This document shows, piece after piece, positions 17,628 to 27,006 of a stretch of DNA of 40,343 nucleotides. Position 1 is the stretch's first letter. Each line of letters begins with the position of its first letter. The position numbers and the translations under genes are program-made. This DNA comes from Pseudomonadota bacterium (GTDB taxonomy: Bacteria > Pseudomonadota > Gammaproteobacteria > Pseudomonadales > Pseudohongiellaceae), in assembly GCA_022566775.1 (NCBI GenBank), contig JADFIJ010000005.1, positions 1 to 40,343 of the forward strand, given 5' to 3'. A model generated the notes under the pieces. The model ran no database searches. It saw only the letters and a program-made list of their open reading frames with translations, and was not told the DNA's origin.

Positions 17628-19214
17628 TCAGGTATTGGCCACGGGCGCGGTGGCCGTGAGCCGGCGTTCAGAATCTTCTGCATCGAGACTGGCCAGGTCT
17701 TTTCGATACTCTGCTTCCAATTCCGGATCCGGCCACTTGATAGTGACCAGGTATCCCACAATCAAGGCCGACAGAAATGACGGCGGCATGGTTTCCAGGG
17801 CAACGAAATAGGTGCCAATCCCGTCCAAATCCTGAATCACAAACTTCGTAATCAGGGTCATGGAAAACCCGGTGATCATGGCCGCGATCGCCGCCCGCTC
17901 TGTAAATCGGGGCCAGAACAACGACAGGATGATCATGGGACAGAAGGTGGCGGCGATGCCAGCCCAGCCGAAGATCACGAACCAGAAGATGGTTCTGTCA
18001 GGCGACAAGATTGAGACCAGTAACGCCATAGCCAGAGCGCATGCGGCGAAGACAACGGTGATGCGGCGACACAGGCGGGCGGCATGAGCGTCGCTGAGGG
18101 CCGGGTTAATGATTTTTTCATAGAGGTCATGGGTGATGGAGGCCGAAGCCATCACCAGCAGTGAGGACACCGTGGACATGATCGCGGACAGGACTGCTGC
18201 CACATAAATGCCCACGATCAGGGGCGGGAAAGTGTACTCGACCAGCTCCGACAGTACATTTTGAGCGCCGTTACCCAGTACGGAATCCGGGTCCACACCC
18301 TGGGTGGTAAAAATATATCGTCCCAGAACACCGATGCTGACCGCAGAGAAATCCACCAACAGGGTAAATAACATCGCTACCCATTTACCGCGATCGATCT
18401 GTTCCACGCTCCTAATCGCGATGAACCTGGCAAAAACCTGTGGTGAGCCCATGAAGCCCAGGCCGATGAGCATCATGCCGACGACCACGGCTACATTCAT
18501 CAGGGTAAAACCGCCCGCTCCCCACATGTCCACCAGGCCTGGCTCGATCGCATACAGACCCGCGTAGATGGAGCCGCCGTTGGACAAGGTGATATAAGCG
18601 ACAGCCGGCAATAACATCAGGCAGATCAGCATCACCGCGCCCTGAAACATGTCGGTCCAGGCCGCGGCCAGAAAACCACCGGCGACGCAATAGCTGACGA
18701 CCACGACGAAGCCGACGATGGCGCCGGTTCGATAATCCCAATCCAGAAAGGTCTCGAAGGCAGAGCCGGTGGCGTCAATCTGAGCAGAAATATAAATCAG
18801 CACAAAGATGCAAAGCACGATGGCGGAGACGATGCGCAGCACATTGGTCTTCGATCTGAAGCGACTCGCCATGTAGTCGATGACCGTGATCGAATCGTAC
18901 TTGTCGGTGAGCCGCTTGAAGCGTTTCGCCATCAGAAACCAGGCAAAGCCGACACCGAACAGCTCGCCGATCACCACCCAATAGGTGCTGAATCCGAGCA
19001 TGGCGCCCATGCCCGTGAGCCCCAACAGCAACCAGGCCGACTCGCCGGTGGCCTGGGCCGAGAAAGCGGCGACCCAGTAGCTCAGCGTCTTGCCGCCGAT
19101 GACAAAATCTTTCATGCTGTTGACGCGCCTGGATGCGAGGTAACCCAAAAACATCAGGATGCCAAAATAGATGATGATCATCGTGTACTTCTCAAGCATG
19201 GGACCGCCTCGCAA
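17628..19214 (-). CDS. Sodium/solute symporter (SSS family, PutP-like)
   Basis: 528 aa. SYWVAAFSAQATGESAWLLLGLTGMGAMLGFSTYWVVIGELFGVGFAWFLMAKRFKRLTDKYDSITVIDYMASRF; YVAAVLSAIMSTVSSLLVMASASITHDLYEKI. 3-bp gap to the aminotransferase gene. Confidence 0.92.
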   Translation of the reverse strand: MRGGPMLEKYTMIIIYFGILMFLGYLASRRVNSMKDFVIGGKTLSYWVAAFSAQATGESAWLLLGLTGMGAMLGFSTYWVVIGELFGVGFAWFLMAKRFKRLTDKYDSITVIDYMASRFRSKTNVLRIVSAIVLCIFVLIYISAQIDATGSAFETFLDWDYRTGAIVGFVVVVSYCVAGGFLAAAWTDMFQGAVMLICLMLLPAVAYITLSNGGSIYAGLYAIEPGLVDMWGAGGFTLMNVAVVVGMMLIGLGFMGSPQVFARFIAIRSVEQIDRGKWVAMLFTLLVDFSAVSIGVLGRYIFTTQGVDPDSVLGNGAQNVLSELVEYTFPPLIVGIYVAAVLSAIMSTVSSLLVMASASITHDLYEKIINPALSDAHAARLCRRITVVFAACALAMALLVSILSPDRTIFWFVIFGWAGIAATFCPMIILSLFWPRFTERAAIAAMITGFSMTLITKFVIQDLDGIGTYFVALETMPPSFLSALIVGYLVTIKWPDPELEAEYRKDLASLDAEDSERRLTATAPVANT

Positions 19215-19378
19215 AAACCGGATTCTGGATAATACCTCTCACCGGGGCAAGATACACCTGCTGTCAGCAGAGGCTTTACCTGGAACCCAGGCAGGCATTA
19301 TAGTGAGAGCGGTGCTGCGCCGGTAAACGCGGTGGCGCAACAGCACAGCGATTTTAAATAATAATTGGAGGCTACCCC

Positions 19379-21109
19379 GTGGCTCACTCTTCCCAACACC
19401 AGCCCTCTCGACGTAAATTTTCAAGACGCAAGTTCATCGGCTCCAGCACCGCGCTGGCCGCCGCCGGCCTCGGACTTCCGGGCCAGGCTGCGCTGGCCGC
19501 TGCGGAGCTAGCCCCACTATCCGCGGCGGCACCGGACTATGTAGTAATCAACGCCCGCGTTATCACGATAGACGACGACCAACCCACGGCGCAGGCCTTC
19601 GCGGTGAAGCGCGACCGCTTCGTGGCGGTGGGTTCCAGCGGCGACATACGCAACCTGGCGACTTCAAATACCGAGATTATCGACGCCGAGGGCATGACCA
19701 TTACCCCCGGCTTTATCGATGCCCACACCCATGCCTCCGGCGCCGGTGTCAATGAATTGGTGCAGGTGAATGTGGACCTGCGCTCCATCGCCGAAATTCA
19801 GGATGCCCTGCAGCAGCGAGCTCGCACCACGCCCGCCGGACAATGGATTCGCGGTTTTAAGTACGACGACACCAAGCTGGCCGAAGGTCGTCCCATCAAT
19901 CGCTTCGATATCGATGCGGTGGTACCCGATAATCCAGTGGTAGTGGGTCACCGCGGCGGCCACACCGGCGTCTATAACAGCATGGCGCTGGCACTGGCCG
20001 GCGTTACCGCAGAGACGCCGGATCCTGATGACGGCAAATTTTATCGGGATTCCAATGGTGTCCTCACCGGACTGGTGGCGGAACGTGCCCGCCGCGTATT
20101 CGATGGTTTGATTCCCAATGGCTCGACCCGCGAGCAGCGTCGCGACGGCGTCAAACTCATCTCTGAGCTGATGACCAAGGCCGGCCTGACTTCGATACAG
20201 CAGACCGGGGGTAGTCGCAACGATATGATTGCATTCCAGGATGCCCGCGCCGCCGGTGACATGCGTTTTCGCGTCTACATGTTCCCGCGGGGAGGCTTGA
20301 TCGATGACTTTATCAATGCCGGCATTCGCACCGGCTTCGGCGATGAAGTATTCAAGATCGGTGCGGCGAAATTTGCCGCCGATGGCTCGGCGTCGGAACG
20401 CACCATGCGCATGAGCACGCCCTATGTGGGTCGGCCCGACGACTACGGCATCCTCACCATGTCCCAGCAGGAGATTCACGAGGCGGTTGAGAATGCCCAT
20501 CGCAATGACTTCCAGATCGGCATCCATGCCAATGGTGACGTGACTATCGAAATGGTGCTGAATGCCTACGAACGGGTACAGTCACTGTGGCCGCGCGCCG
20601 ACGCCCGGCATCGCATCGAACACTGCTCACTGGTCACGCCGTCTATCCTGCAACGCATCAAGGCCCTGGGTGTGATACCCGCCCCCTTCTATACCTATAT
20701 CCATTATCACGGCAACAAGTGGGTGGAATACGGTGAAGAAAAAATGCAGTCGATGTTTGCCCACAAGTCGTTCCTCGATTACGGCATCCCGGTGGCCCCC
20801 GCATCCGACTACACACCGGGCCCCTTTGAGCCCCTGATGGCCTTGCAGAGCATGGTGACGCGCAAGGATTTCGCGGGCCGGATCTGGGGCCCGAATCAAC
20901 GCATCAGCCTCGATCAAGCCTTACGGATCTGCACCATGAATGGCGCCTATGCCTCCTTCGAGGAAAACATAAAGGGCAGTATCACGGCGGGCAAACTGGC
21001 GGACTTCGTCATCCTCGCCGACGATCCCCATGACGTCGATGCTGATGAAATCAAGAACATCGAGATCGTGCGTACGGTGGTGGGTGGTACGACGATGTAT
21101 GGGGCCTAA
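19379..21109 (+). CDS. Tat-exported amidohydrolase (amidohydrolase 3 / YtcJ-like)
   Basis: 576 aa, GTG start. SRRKFSRRKFIGSSTALAAAGLGLPGQAALA Tat signal; IIDAEGMTITPGFIDAHTHASG; ARHRIEHCSLVTPSILQRIKALGVIPAPFYTY; KGSITAGKLADFVILADDPHDVDADEIKNIEIVRTVVGG. Confidence 0.93.
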   Translation: MAHSSQHQPSRRKFSRRKFIGSSTALAAAGLGLPGQAALAAAELAPLSAAAPDYVVINARVITIDDDQPTAQAFAVKRDRFVAVGSSGDIRNLATSNTEIIDAEGMTITPGFIDAHTHASGAGVNELVQVNVDLRSIAEIQDALQQRARTTPAGQWIRGFKYDDTKLAEGRPINRFDIDAVVPDNPVVVGHRGGHTGVYNSMALALAGVTAETPDPDDGKFYRDSNGVLTGLVAERARRVFDGLIPNGSTREQRRDGVKLISELMTKAGLTSIQQTGGSRNDMIAFQDARAAGDMRFRVYMFPRGGLIDDFINAGIRTGFGDEVFKIGAAKFAADGSASERTMRMSTPYVGRPDDYGILTMSQQEIHEAVENAHRNDFQIGIHANGDVTIEMVLNAYERVQSLWPRADARHRIEHCSLVTPSILQRIKALGVIPAPFYTYIHYHGNKWVEYGEEKMQSMFAHKSFLDYGIPVAPASDYTPGPFEPLMALQSMVTRKDFAGRIWGPNQRISLDQALRICTMNGAYASFEENIKGSITAGKLADFVILADDPHDVDADEIKNIEIVRTVVGGTTMYGA

Positions 21110-21352
21110 CCGGAGCAAGCGTAGAAGCGCCGGTGTAAAGTCCGTACTGCTTACCTCTACCGCATTTCGCATCGACGCCCTGCGGGTGGTCGCCGACGGG
21201 AGGTGGATGCTCGAAACCTGTTATCTGCTCACCTGTAAAGTGAAGCAATTCAGCAATCGAACAGCTGTTAACCTTTTCCACCTTGTTGGTGTCTAAGACC
21301 AAGGTAGACATGTTGTTCAATAAACCTAAATTCAGCTTACGCGATTCTCCCT

Positions 21353-23749
21353 ATGCTTCGAAACTACCTCAAGATAGCGTTTCGATCCATGCTCAAAAAC
21401 AAAGCCTATGTGGCAATTAATATCGTCGGCCTCGCGCTGGGGATAAGTTGCTGCATTCTAATATTACTGTTTGTAGAAGATGAACTCGGTTTCGATCGTT
21501 TCCATGACGACTACGATCAGATTTATCGCTTGCGGGTTGAACGTTTTTCGAGTGGGGGCGAGGCCGAGTACTCGGCGGCGGCTTCGGCGCCAATGCTGCC
21601 CGCCGCCTTGAACGATATTGTGCAAATCGAGGCGGGAACCAGGATTACACGCTCGAGTAATCTGGTCTCTCGAGATGACCTTTCCTATTACGAGGAAAAA
21701 TTTTTCTATGCCGATGCAGCGTTCTTCGATGTTTTCTCATTCGAATTATTGCAAGGTGATGCCGCCCAGGTCCTGTTGGCACCAAATTCCCTGGTAGTAA
21801 CCGAATCCACAGCCGCAAGATATTTCGCTGATGCCAGTCCTCTGGGTCAGATCCTGGAAGTGGAAGGACAGGCGATGACGATCACGGGAATCGTCGAGGA
21901 CACACCGACCCAGTCGCATTTCGATTTTGACATGCTGGCGTCGTTCTCGACCCTCGAGGTGAGCCAGGGTTTGAGTTCGGGCTGGAACTGGTGGGGACTC
22001 AGTTTCCATACCTATTTGAAGCTGCGCCTGGGAGCCGATGTCTTTCAGACCGAGGCCCTGCTCCATGAAATGCCATCAAGATATGTTGCCGATGAGGAGG
22101 CCAACAGTGGTTACCGCCAGTTTCTCTATCTGCAACCCCTCGCGGACATTCACCTCAACTCCCACTATCGAAGTGAGCTGGGTAACAATAGCCAGAAGCA
22201 ATACGTGTTCGTATTTGCAGCAGTAGCGCTGTTTATTCTGTTGATCGCCTGTGTCAATTTCATGAATCTCTCCACCGCACGTTCGGCCGAGCGGGCCAGG
22301 GAAGTAGGCATGCGCAAGGTCGTAGGCGCAAGCAAGGGCCAGTTGGTAAGCCAGTTCCTGGGGGAATCGATTGTCATCACGCTGATTGCGCTCGCGGTGG
22401 CGCTGATTTTAATTCAATTCCTGCTGCCTTATTTTAACGCCGTGACGCTGAAGTCGCTGGCGGTGAACTATGTTGAACGATGGCCCTTGTTACTGGTTTT
22501 GATTTTCGGCGCCGTGGCCGTTGGGGTCTTATCCGGTCTGTACCCAGCCTTCGCACTGTCCTCGTTCGAGCCGGTGAAAGTGCTCAAGGGACAGCCTGTG
22601 CCTGGTTCGGCCAGCGCCTGGCTGAGACAGTGCCTGGTTGTCTTCCAGTTCTCCATATCGGTAGTACTCATTATTTCTTCGCTGGTCGCACAGCGGCAAC
22701 TCAACTTCATGCTGTCCTCCGACATGGGTTTTGACAAGCGACAGACCTTGGTCATTAATGGCCGCAACAGTGATTTCCTCAGCGATCGGTATGAAAGCTT
22801 CAAACAGTCGATCTCGGCGGTGCCCGGAGTAGGAACAGTAACCGTCTCCGCCTCCATCCCGGGACGTGCTGTGAACACCAATGTCGCCGACCGCCGGCGC
22901 GGACAGACCGAGGATGGACAAACCTTCAACTTTCTCTCGGTAGACTATGATTTTATCGACGCCTATGGACTCGATGTAATTTCCGGCCGCGGCTTCTCCC
23001 GTGACTACGGCGCCGATGAAATTAACGCCTATATACTAAATGAGGCAGCCTACCAGGCGCTGGGATGGACAGACTCCGCACAGGCGCTGGGAGAGGAACT
23101 CACCAGGCAATTCAGTGATTCCCGTGAAGTGATCGGAGTCATCAGTGACTTCAATTACAAATCGCTGCAATATGCAGTAGAGCCGCTGGTGTTATTTATC
23201 GATCCTTCCCGCTACGTTTACACCACAGTCAAAGTCCCGACAGAAAATCTCGAGGCCGTCATTGCAAACCTGGAACAGGTATGGCTTCGCTATGCACCCG
23301 AGCGCCCGTTTGAGTACTTTTTCCTCGATGAAGATTTTGACAGTCAGTATCGCTCGGAGACGCGAATCAGCAGTCTGTTGAATGTTTTCACACTGCTGGC
23401 TGTCGGTATCGCCTGCATGGGTCTGTTCGCCCTGGCTTCTTTTGTGACCGAAAGAAGAAGCAAGGAAATTGGCGTTCGCAAGGTACTCGGTGCATCGACA
23501 CTGCAGATCGTGACCATGCTTGCCTACTCATTTTCCAGACCGGTCTTGATTGCGGCGTTGTTTGCAGTTCCCATATCCTGGCTATTGGCGAACCGTTGGT
23601 TGCAGGGCTTTGCCAATCGTATCCCCATCGCCTGGGATATTTTCATCCTCGCCATCCTGCTGGTCCTGACGGTAGCACTTGCCACCATCATCTGGCAGTC
23701 GGTCAAGGCGGCCCTCGTCAATCCAGCTATTGCGATCCGCGCCGAATAG
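21353..23749 (+). CDS. ABC transporter permease, FtsX/MacB-PCD type
   Basis: 798 aa. MLRNYLKIAFRSMLKNKAYVAINIVGLALGISCCILILLFVEDELGFDRFHDDYDQIYRL; ARSAERAREVGMRKVVGASKGQLVSQFLGES; RRSKEIGVRKVLGASTLQIVTML. Two FtsX domains. Confidence 0.93.
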   Translation: MLRNYLKIAFRSMLKNKAYVAINIVGLALGISCCILILLFVEDELGFDRFHDDYDQIYRLRVERFSSGGEAEYSAAASAPMLPAALNDIVQIEAGTRITRSSNLVSRDDLSYYEEKFFYADAAFFDVFSFELLQGDAAQVLLAPNSLVVTESTAARYFADASPLGQILEVEGQAMTITGIVEDTPTQSHFDFDMLASFSTLEVSQGLSSGWNWWGLSFHTYLKLRLGADVFQTEALLHEMPSRYVADEEANSGYRQFLYLQPLADIHLNSHYRSELGNNSQKQYVFVFAAVALFILLIACVNFMNLSTARSAERAREVGMRKVVGASKGQLVSQFLGESIVITLIALAVALILIQFLLPYFNAVTLKSLAVNYVERWPLLLVLIFGAVAVGVLSGLYPAFALSSFEPVKVLKGQPVPGSASAWLRQCLVVFQFSISVVLIISSLVAQRQLNFMLSSDMGFDKRQTLVINGRNSDFLSDRYESFKQSISAVPGVGTVTVSASIPGRAVNTNVADRRRGQTEDGQTFNFLSVDYDFIDAYGLDVISGRGFSRDYGADEINAYILNEAAYQALGWTDSAQALGEELTRQFSDSREVIGVISDFNYKSLQYAVEPLVLFIDPSRYVYTTVKVPTENLEAVIANLEQVWLRYAPERPFEYFFLDEDFDSQYRSETRISSLLNVFTLLAVGIACMGLFALASFVTERRSKEIGVRKVLGASTLQIVTMLAYSFSRPVLIAALFAVPISWLLANRWLQGFANRIPIAWDIFILAILLVLTVALATIIWQSVKAALVNPAIAIRAE

Positions 23750-23807
23750 GGATTAAAAATCTCTCCTGGCCCTGCCGTGGTATTCGCTTCTATACTGCAA
23801 GCGCCTG

Positions 23808-24689
23808 ATGGCTCCATCAGACCAGCCTCAATGGAAGCGCTTCATGTCTCCGTTTATCTTCGGCGCTGTCCTCTTCGCCGCCCTGCTGCATGCCACCTGG
23901 AATGCGCTGATCAAGGTCAGCGGCGACCGCCTGGTGGTGATGGCGGTTACCACCGCGACTTCGTCCATTCTGCTGATGCCGCTGCTGCTGATCCTGCCAC
24001 CGCCGGCGCCGGAAAGCTGGCCGTATCTGGGCATGTCCGTGCTCATTCATGGCGCCTATATGCTGTTGTTGATCAGGGCGTATAGCTACGGCGACTTTGC
24101 CCAGGTGTACCCGCTGTCCCGGGGATCGGCGCCGCTGCTAACCGCAGTGTTGGGATTGTTCCTGCTTGGCGAGGCCATGACCGGGCGGGAATTACTGGGA
24201 CTTCTGTTGATAGTCGCGGGAATCTTTGCCCTGGGCCTGGAGCGCAGCGCTGGCATACTCAAGCTGAGCCGGGGCGCATTGGTTTATTCTCTGCTAACCG
24301 GCTTGAGCATTAGCGCCTATTCCCTGGTCGATGGTACCGGCGCCAGGTTGTCAGGCAATAGCAGCAGCTTCACCGTATGGATGTTCTTTCTCGACGGTTT
24401 TCTGATACCACTGGTGGCGGTCAACCGCAGATCCAGGACCGTCCTGATTACCACCATCAAGTCGGTCTGGAAATCGGGCCTGGCGGTGGCGATACTATCG
24501 ACCATCGGCTACTGGATCATTATCTGGGCCTTTACCCAGGAACGCATCGCACCGGTGGCCGTGCTGCGTGAAACCAGCGTGCTATTCGCCATGCTGATTT
24601 CTGTGTTCGTGATCAAGGAAGCGTTTTCTTTACTACGAGGTGGAATTGTACTGCTGATTCTAGCCGGCATCGTGCTTCTGGGTTTCTAG
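23808..24689 (+). CDS. EamA/DMT family transporter
   Basis: FGAVLFAALLHATWNALIKVSGDRLVVMAVTTATSSILLMPLLLILPPP, VYPLSRGSAPLLTAVLGLFLLGEAMTGRELLGLLLIVAGI, IAPVAVLRETSVLFAMLISVFVIKEAF. Start may be internal (23844). Confidence 0.88.
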   Translation: MAPSDQPQWKRFMSPFIFGAVLFAALLHATWNALIKVSGDRLVVMAVTTATSSILLMPLLLILPPPAPESWPYLGMSVLIHGAYMLLLIRAYSYGDFAQVYPLSRGSAPLLTAVLGLFLLGEAMTGRELLGLLLIVAGIFALGLERSAGILKLSRGALVYSLLTGLSISAYSLVDGTGARLSGNSSSFTVWMFFLDGFLIPLVAVNRRSRTVLITTIKSVWKSGLAVAILSTIGYWIIIWAFTQERIAPVAVLRETSVLFAMLISVFVIKEAFSLLRGGIVLLILAGIVLLGF

Positions 24690-24922
24690 ACGATTGCCGG
24701 CACCACCGGATGAAGTGCTGAACACACTCGCACCGGTCCAATTTCCCTGGCCACGGGTGGGTCGGATGCAGCCAAATTCATTGGAGAAAAGAGTCGAGAT
24801 TTCGGCTTCAAGTTTGAGAGATTCGTGATAAGTTACTTCAAATCGAAAAGCTTAGGGAAAAACTGCGACCACAGCGCTTGTTTGCCAGTACGGCGAGCCG
24901 TGCGGATACAGGAGGAGTTGTC

Positions 24923-25675
24923 ATGAGGCATCTGCTTGTCTTCATTGCTACATTCGTGTTGAGCTCGGCCGCGCTCGCGCAGCCAACGTCGGTGATGATC
25001 GACGACCTGACGACGACCGAGGTCCAGGCCGCCATCGACGACGGAAAAACTACCGCCATCTACTATGTCGGCGGTACCCACCAAAGTGGCCCGGCGGTGG
25101 CCCTTGGCAAGCACAACCTGTTGTCTGCTCTCCTCGCCCGACGCATCGCGGAGACACTGGGAAACGCCCTTGCGTTTCCTCCAAATCCCTATGCTCCGGC
25201 CGGCGATCCCATAGCCAGAACCGGGCACATGCGCTTCGCCGGAACCATCAGTGTGTCGCATGAGACGCTGGCGGCGGTATCCCGCGACGTTGCCATCAGT
25301 GCGCTGGCGGTGGGCTTCACCCACGTCGTCATGCTGGGCGATCACGGCGAGACCCAGGATGTCATCAGAGAGGTGGCGGCGGCCCTCGACGTCGAGTGGC
25401 GGTCGAAAGGCGGCCGCGTGTTCTTCATCCCGGTCTACCAGGAAGGCGAAGACCGCATGCGGGAGATACTGACCGCGCTGGATGTGCCCGGCAACCGAAC
25501 CACGGCAATCGACGATGCTTCGGAAATGATGGCGCTGGACTCTGCCAACCGCTGGGTTCGCCCGGATCAACTGGCGGACGATATCGCAGCGGTCGCCTCG
25601 GCCGATCTCGGCCGGCAGTTCATCGACGGCAAGGTCGAGGTGGCGGTTGCGCGCATTCGGGAGCTGGTGCGATAG
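24923..25675 (+). CDS. Creatininase family protein, secreted, with altered metal-ligand residues
   Basis: MRHLLVFIATFVLSSAALAQ signal; AIYYVGGTHQSGPAVALGKHN corresponds to the family's G(S/T)xEQHGP motif; HVVMLGDHGETQDVI corresponds to the NGHxxN region. RBS ggagga upstream. Confidence 0.8.
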   Translation: MRHLLVFIATFVLSSAALAQPTSVMIDDLTTTEVQAAIDDGKTTAIYYVGGTHQSGPAVALGKHNLLSALLARRIAETLGNALAFPPNPYAPAGDPIARTGHMRFAGTISVSHETLAAVSRDVAISALAVGFTHVVMLGDHGETQDVIREVAAALDVEWRSKGGRVFFIPVYQEGEDRMREILTALDVPGNRTTAIDDASEMMALDSANRWVRPDQLADDIAAVASADLGRQFIDGKVEVAVARIRELVR

Positions 25676-25697
25676 CAGCGCCCGACCTGACTAATAC

Positions 25698-26027
25698 ATG
25701 AATTTAGAACTGAATAACATTTTTGAGTTACTGCCAACAAAGCTGGACACCGAAATATTTGAAAGTATTGTAGAAAATGGGAGCGTGAAGGTAGAGCGAA
25801 TAATTTCCAAGGGCCACGCCTCACCTGCAGGCGGCTGGTATGACCAGGATCAGGCAGAGTGGGTAATGATTCTACAGGGAGAGGCTATCATTTGCGTAGA
25901 AGACGACAGGGATTACCGCCTGGTGGTCGGTAGTTATCTGAATATTCCTGCACATACCCGGCACCGAGTGAAATGGACAATTCCGGAGACCGAAACCATA
26001 TGGCTTGCCGTTCACTATCAGGACTGA
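25698..26027 (+). CDS. Cupin domain-containing protein
   Basis: SPAGGWYDQDQAEWVMILQGEAIICVEDDRDYRLVVGSYLNIPAHTRHRVKWT is a cupin motif 1/2 pattern. Confidence 0.9.
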   Translation: MNLELNNIFELLPTKLDTEIFESIVENGSVKVERIISKGHASPAGGWYDQDQAEWVMILQGEAIICVEDDRDYRLVVGSYLNIPAHTRHRVKWTIPETETIWLAVHYQD

Positions 26028-26225
26028 CGGCAGCTAATAAATTCCAAAAGTGAGCAATCCTGCACTCCGCCCTATTATGCCCTCGAAGGCCCCATGAAGG
26101 TGCCATGGGCGGTGGATCCGCTGGGTAATGTGCGTAGTGCCGGCGGAGCAATCTTTGGAGAGCTTATAGCAGGCGGCTTGACTTAATTAGTCGTAAGATA
26201 AATACTCCGCGGTGGAAGACATTCA

Positions 26226-26270
26226 GAGGCCGGAAGAATTTACGTTCTTTCGGCCTCTTTTCTTTGCTTT
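26226..26270 (+). terminator. Rho-independent terminator
   Basis: gaggccggaagaa (26226-26238) / ttctttcggcctc (26245-26257), one G.T pair, 6-nt loop, followed by ttttctttgctttt. Confidence 0.85.
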
Positions 26271-26303
26271 TAAATTCAAATAGCCCCGCGACGGTTCATC
26301 TGC

Positions 26304-26915
26304 ATGGAATATTTGGCGATCATAGCCTTTGCCATCACCACATGTGTGACACCCGGCCCTAATAACGCCATGATCATGACCTCCGGACTAAACTATGGCA
26401 TCCGTCGAAGCCTGCCCCATTACACGGGAATCTGCCTGGGCTTTCCGGTGATGGTTACGGCTGTGGGGTTGGGTATCGCCGGTTTGTTTGAACAATTCCC
26501 GTTTCTGCATGTGGTGTTGAAGGTGGTTGGCGCAGCCTATCTCAGCTATCTTGCCTACAGGATCGCAACGGCGCCAGTGGCCAGTGTCGACGCCCGCGAA
26601 GGCAGACCCTTCACCTTCATCCAGGCCGCAGCCTTTCAGTGGGTTAACCCGAAAGCCTGGGTATTGGCCGTTGGAGCGACGGTGACTTACACCGTTATCT
26701 CTGACACCTATGTGTTACAGGTATTGACCATTGCATTAATATTCCTGGTCTTCGGCGCGCCTTGTATCATGCTGTGGCTATGGTTCGGCTCGTCCCTAAA
26801 AGGTATCCTGCGCAGACCCGATTATGTGCGCATATTCAATATCAGCATGGCCAGCCTGTTAATGGCTTCGTTGATTCCTGTGTTTCTGGATGTGTACATT
26901 CAGTTCACAGCCTGA
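26304..26915 (+). CDS. LysE family translocator
   Basis: AFAITTCVTPGPNNAMIMTSGLNYGIRRSLPHYTGICLGFPVMVTAVGLG; AAAFQWVNPKAWVLAVGATVTY. Confidence 0.92.
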   Translation: MEYLAIIAFAITTCVTPGPNNAMIMTSGLNYGIRRSLPHYTGICLGFPVMVTAVGLGIAGLFEQFPFLHVVLKVVGAAYLSYLAYRIATAPVASVDAREGRPFTFIQAAAFQWVNPKAWVLAVGATVTYTVISDTYVLQVLTIALIFLVFGAPCIMLWLWFGSSLKGILRRPDYVRIFNISMASLLMASLIPVFLDVYIQFTA

Positions 26916-27006
26916 TCCCAACCAGGCACGCAAAATGCGAGTCACCCGTTCGCAGCGAACGGTAGAGGAATAGTAGAGCAACGCTAACAGAATTTTGGAG
27001 ACGAAA

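Noticed and set aside
16881-17780. 299-aa plus-strand ORF
   Set aside because: Antisense to the aminotransferase and symporter genes, both strongly supported.
19664-20527. 287-aa minus-strand ORF
   Set aside because: Antisense to the amidohydrolase coding sequence; no domain signal.
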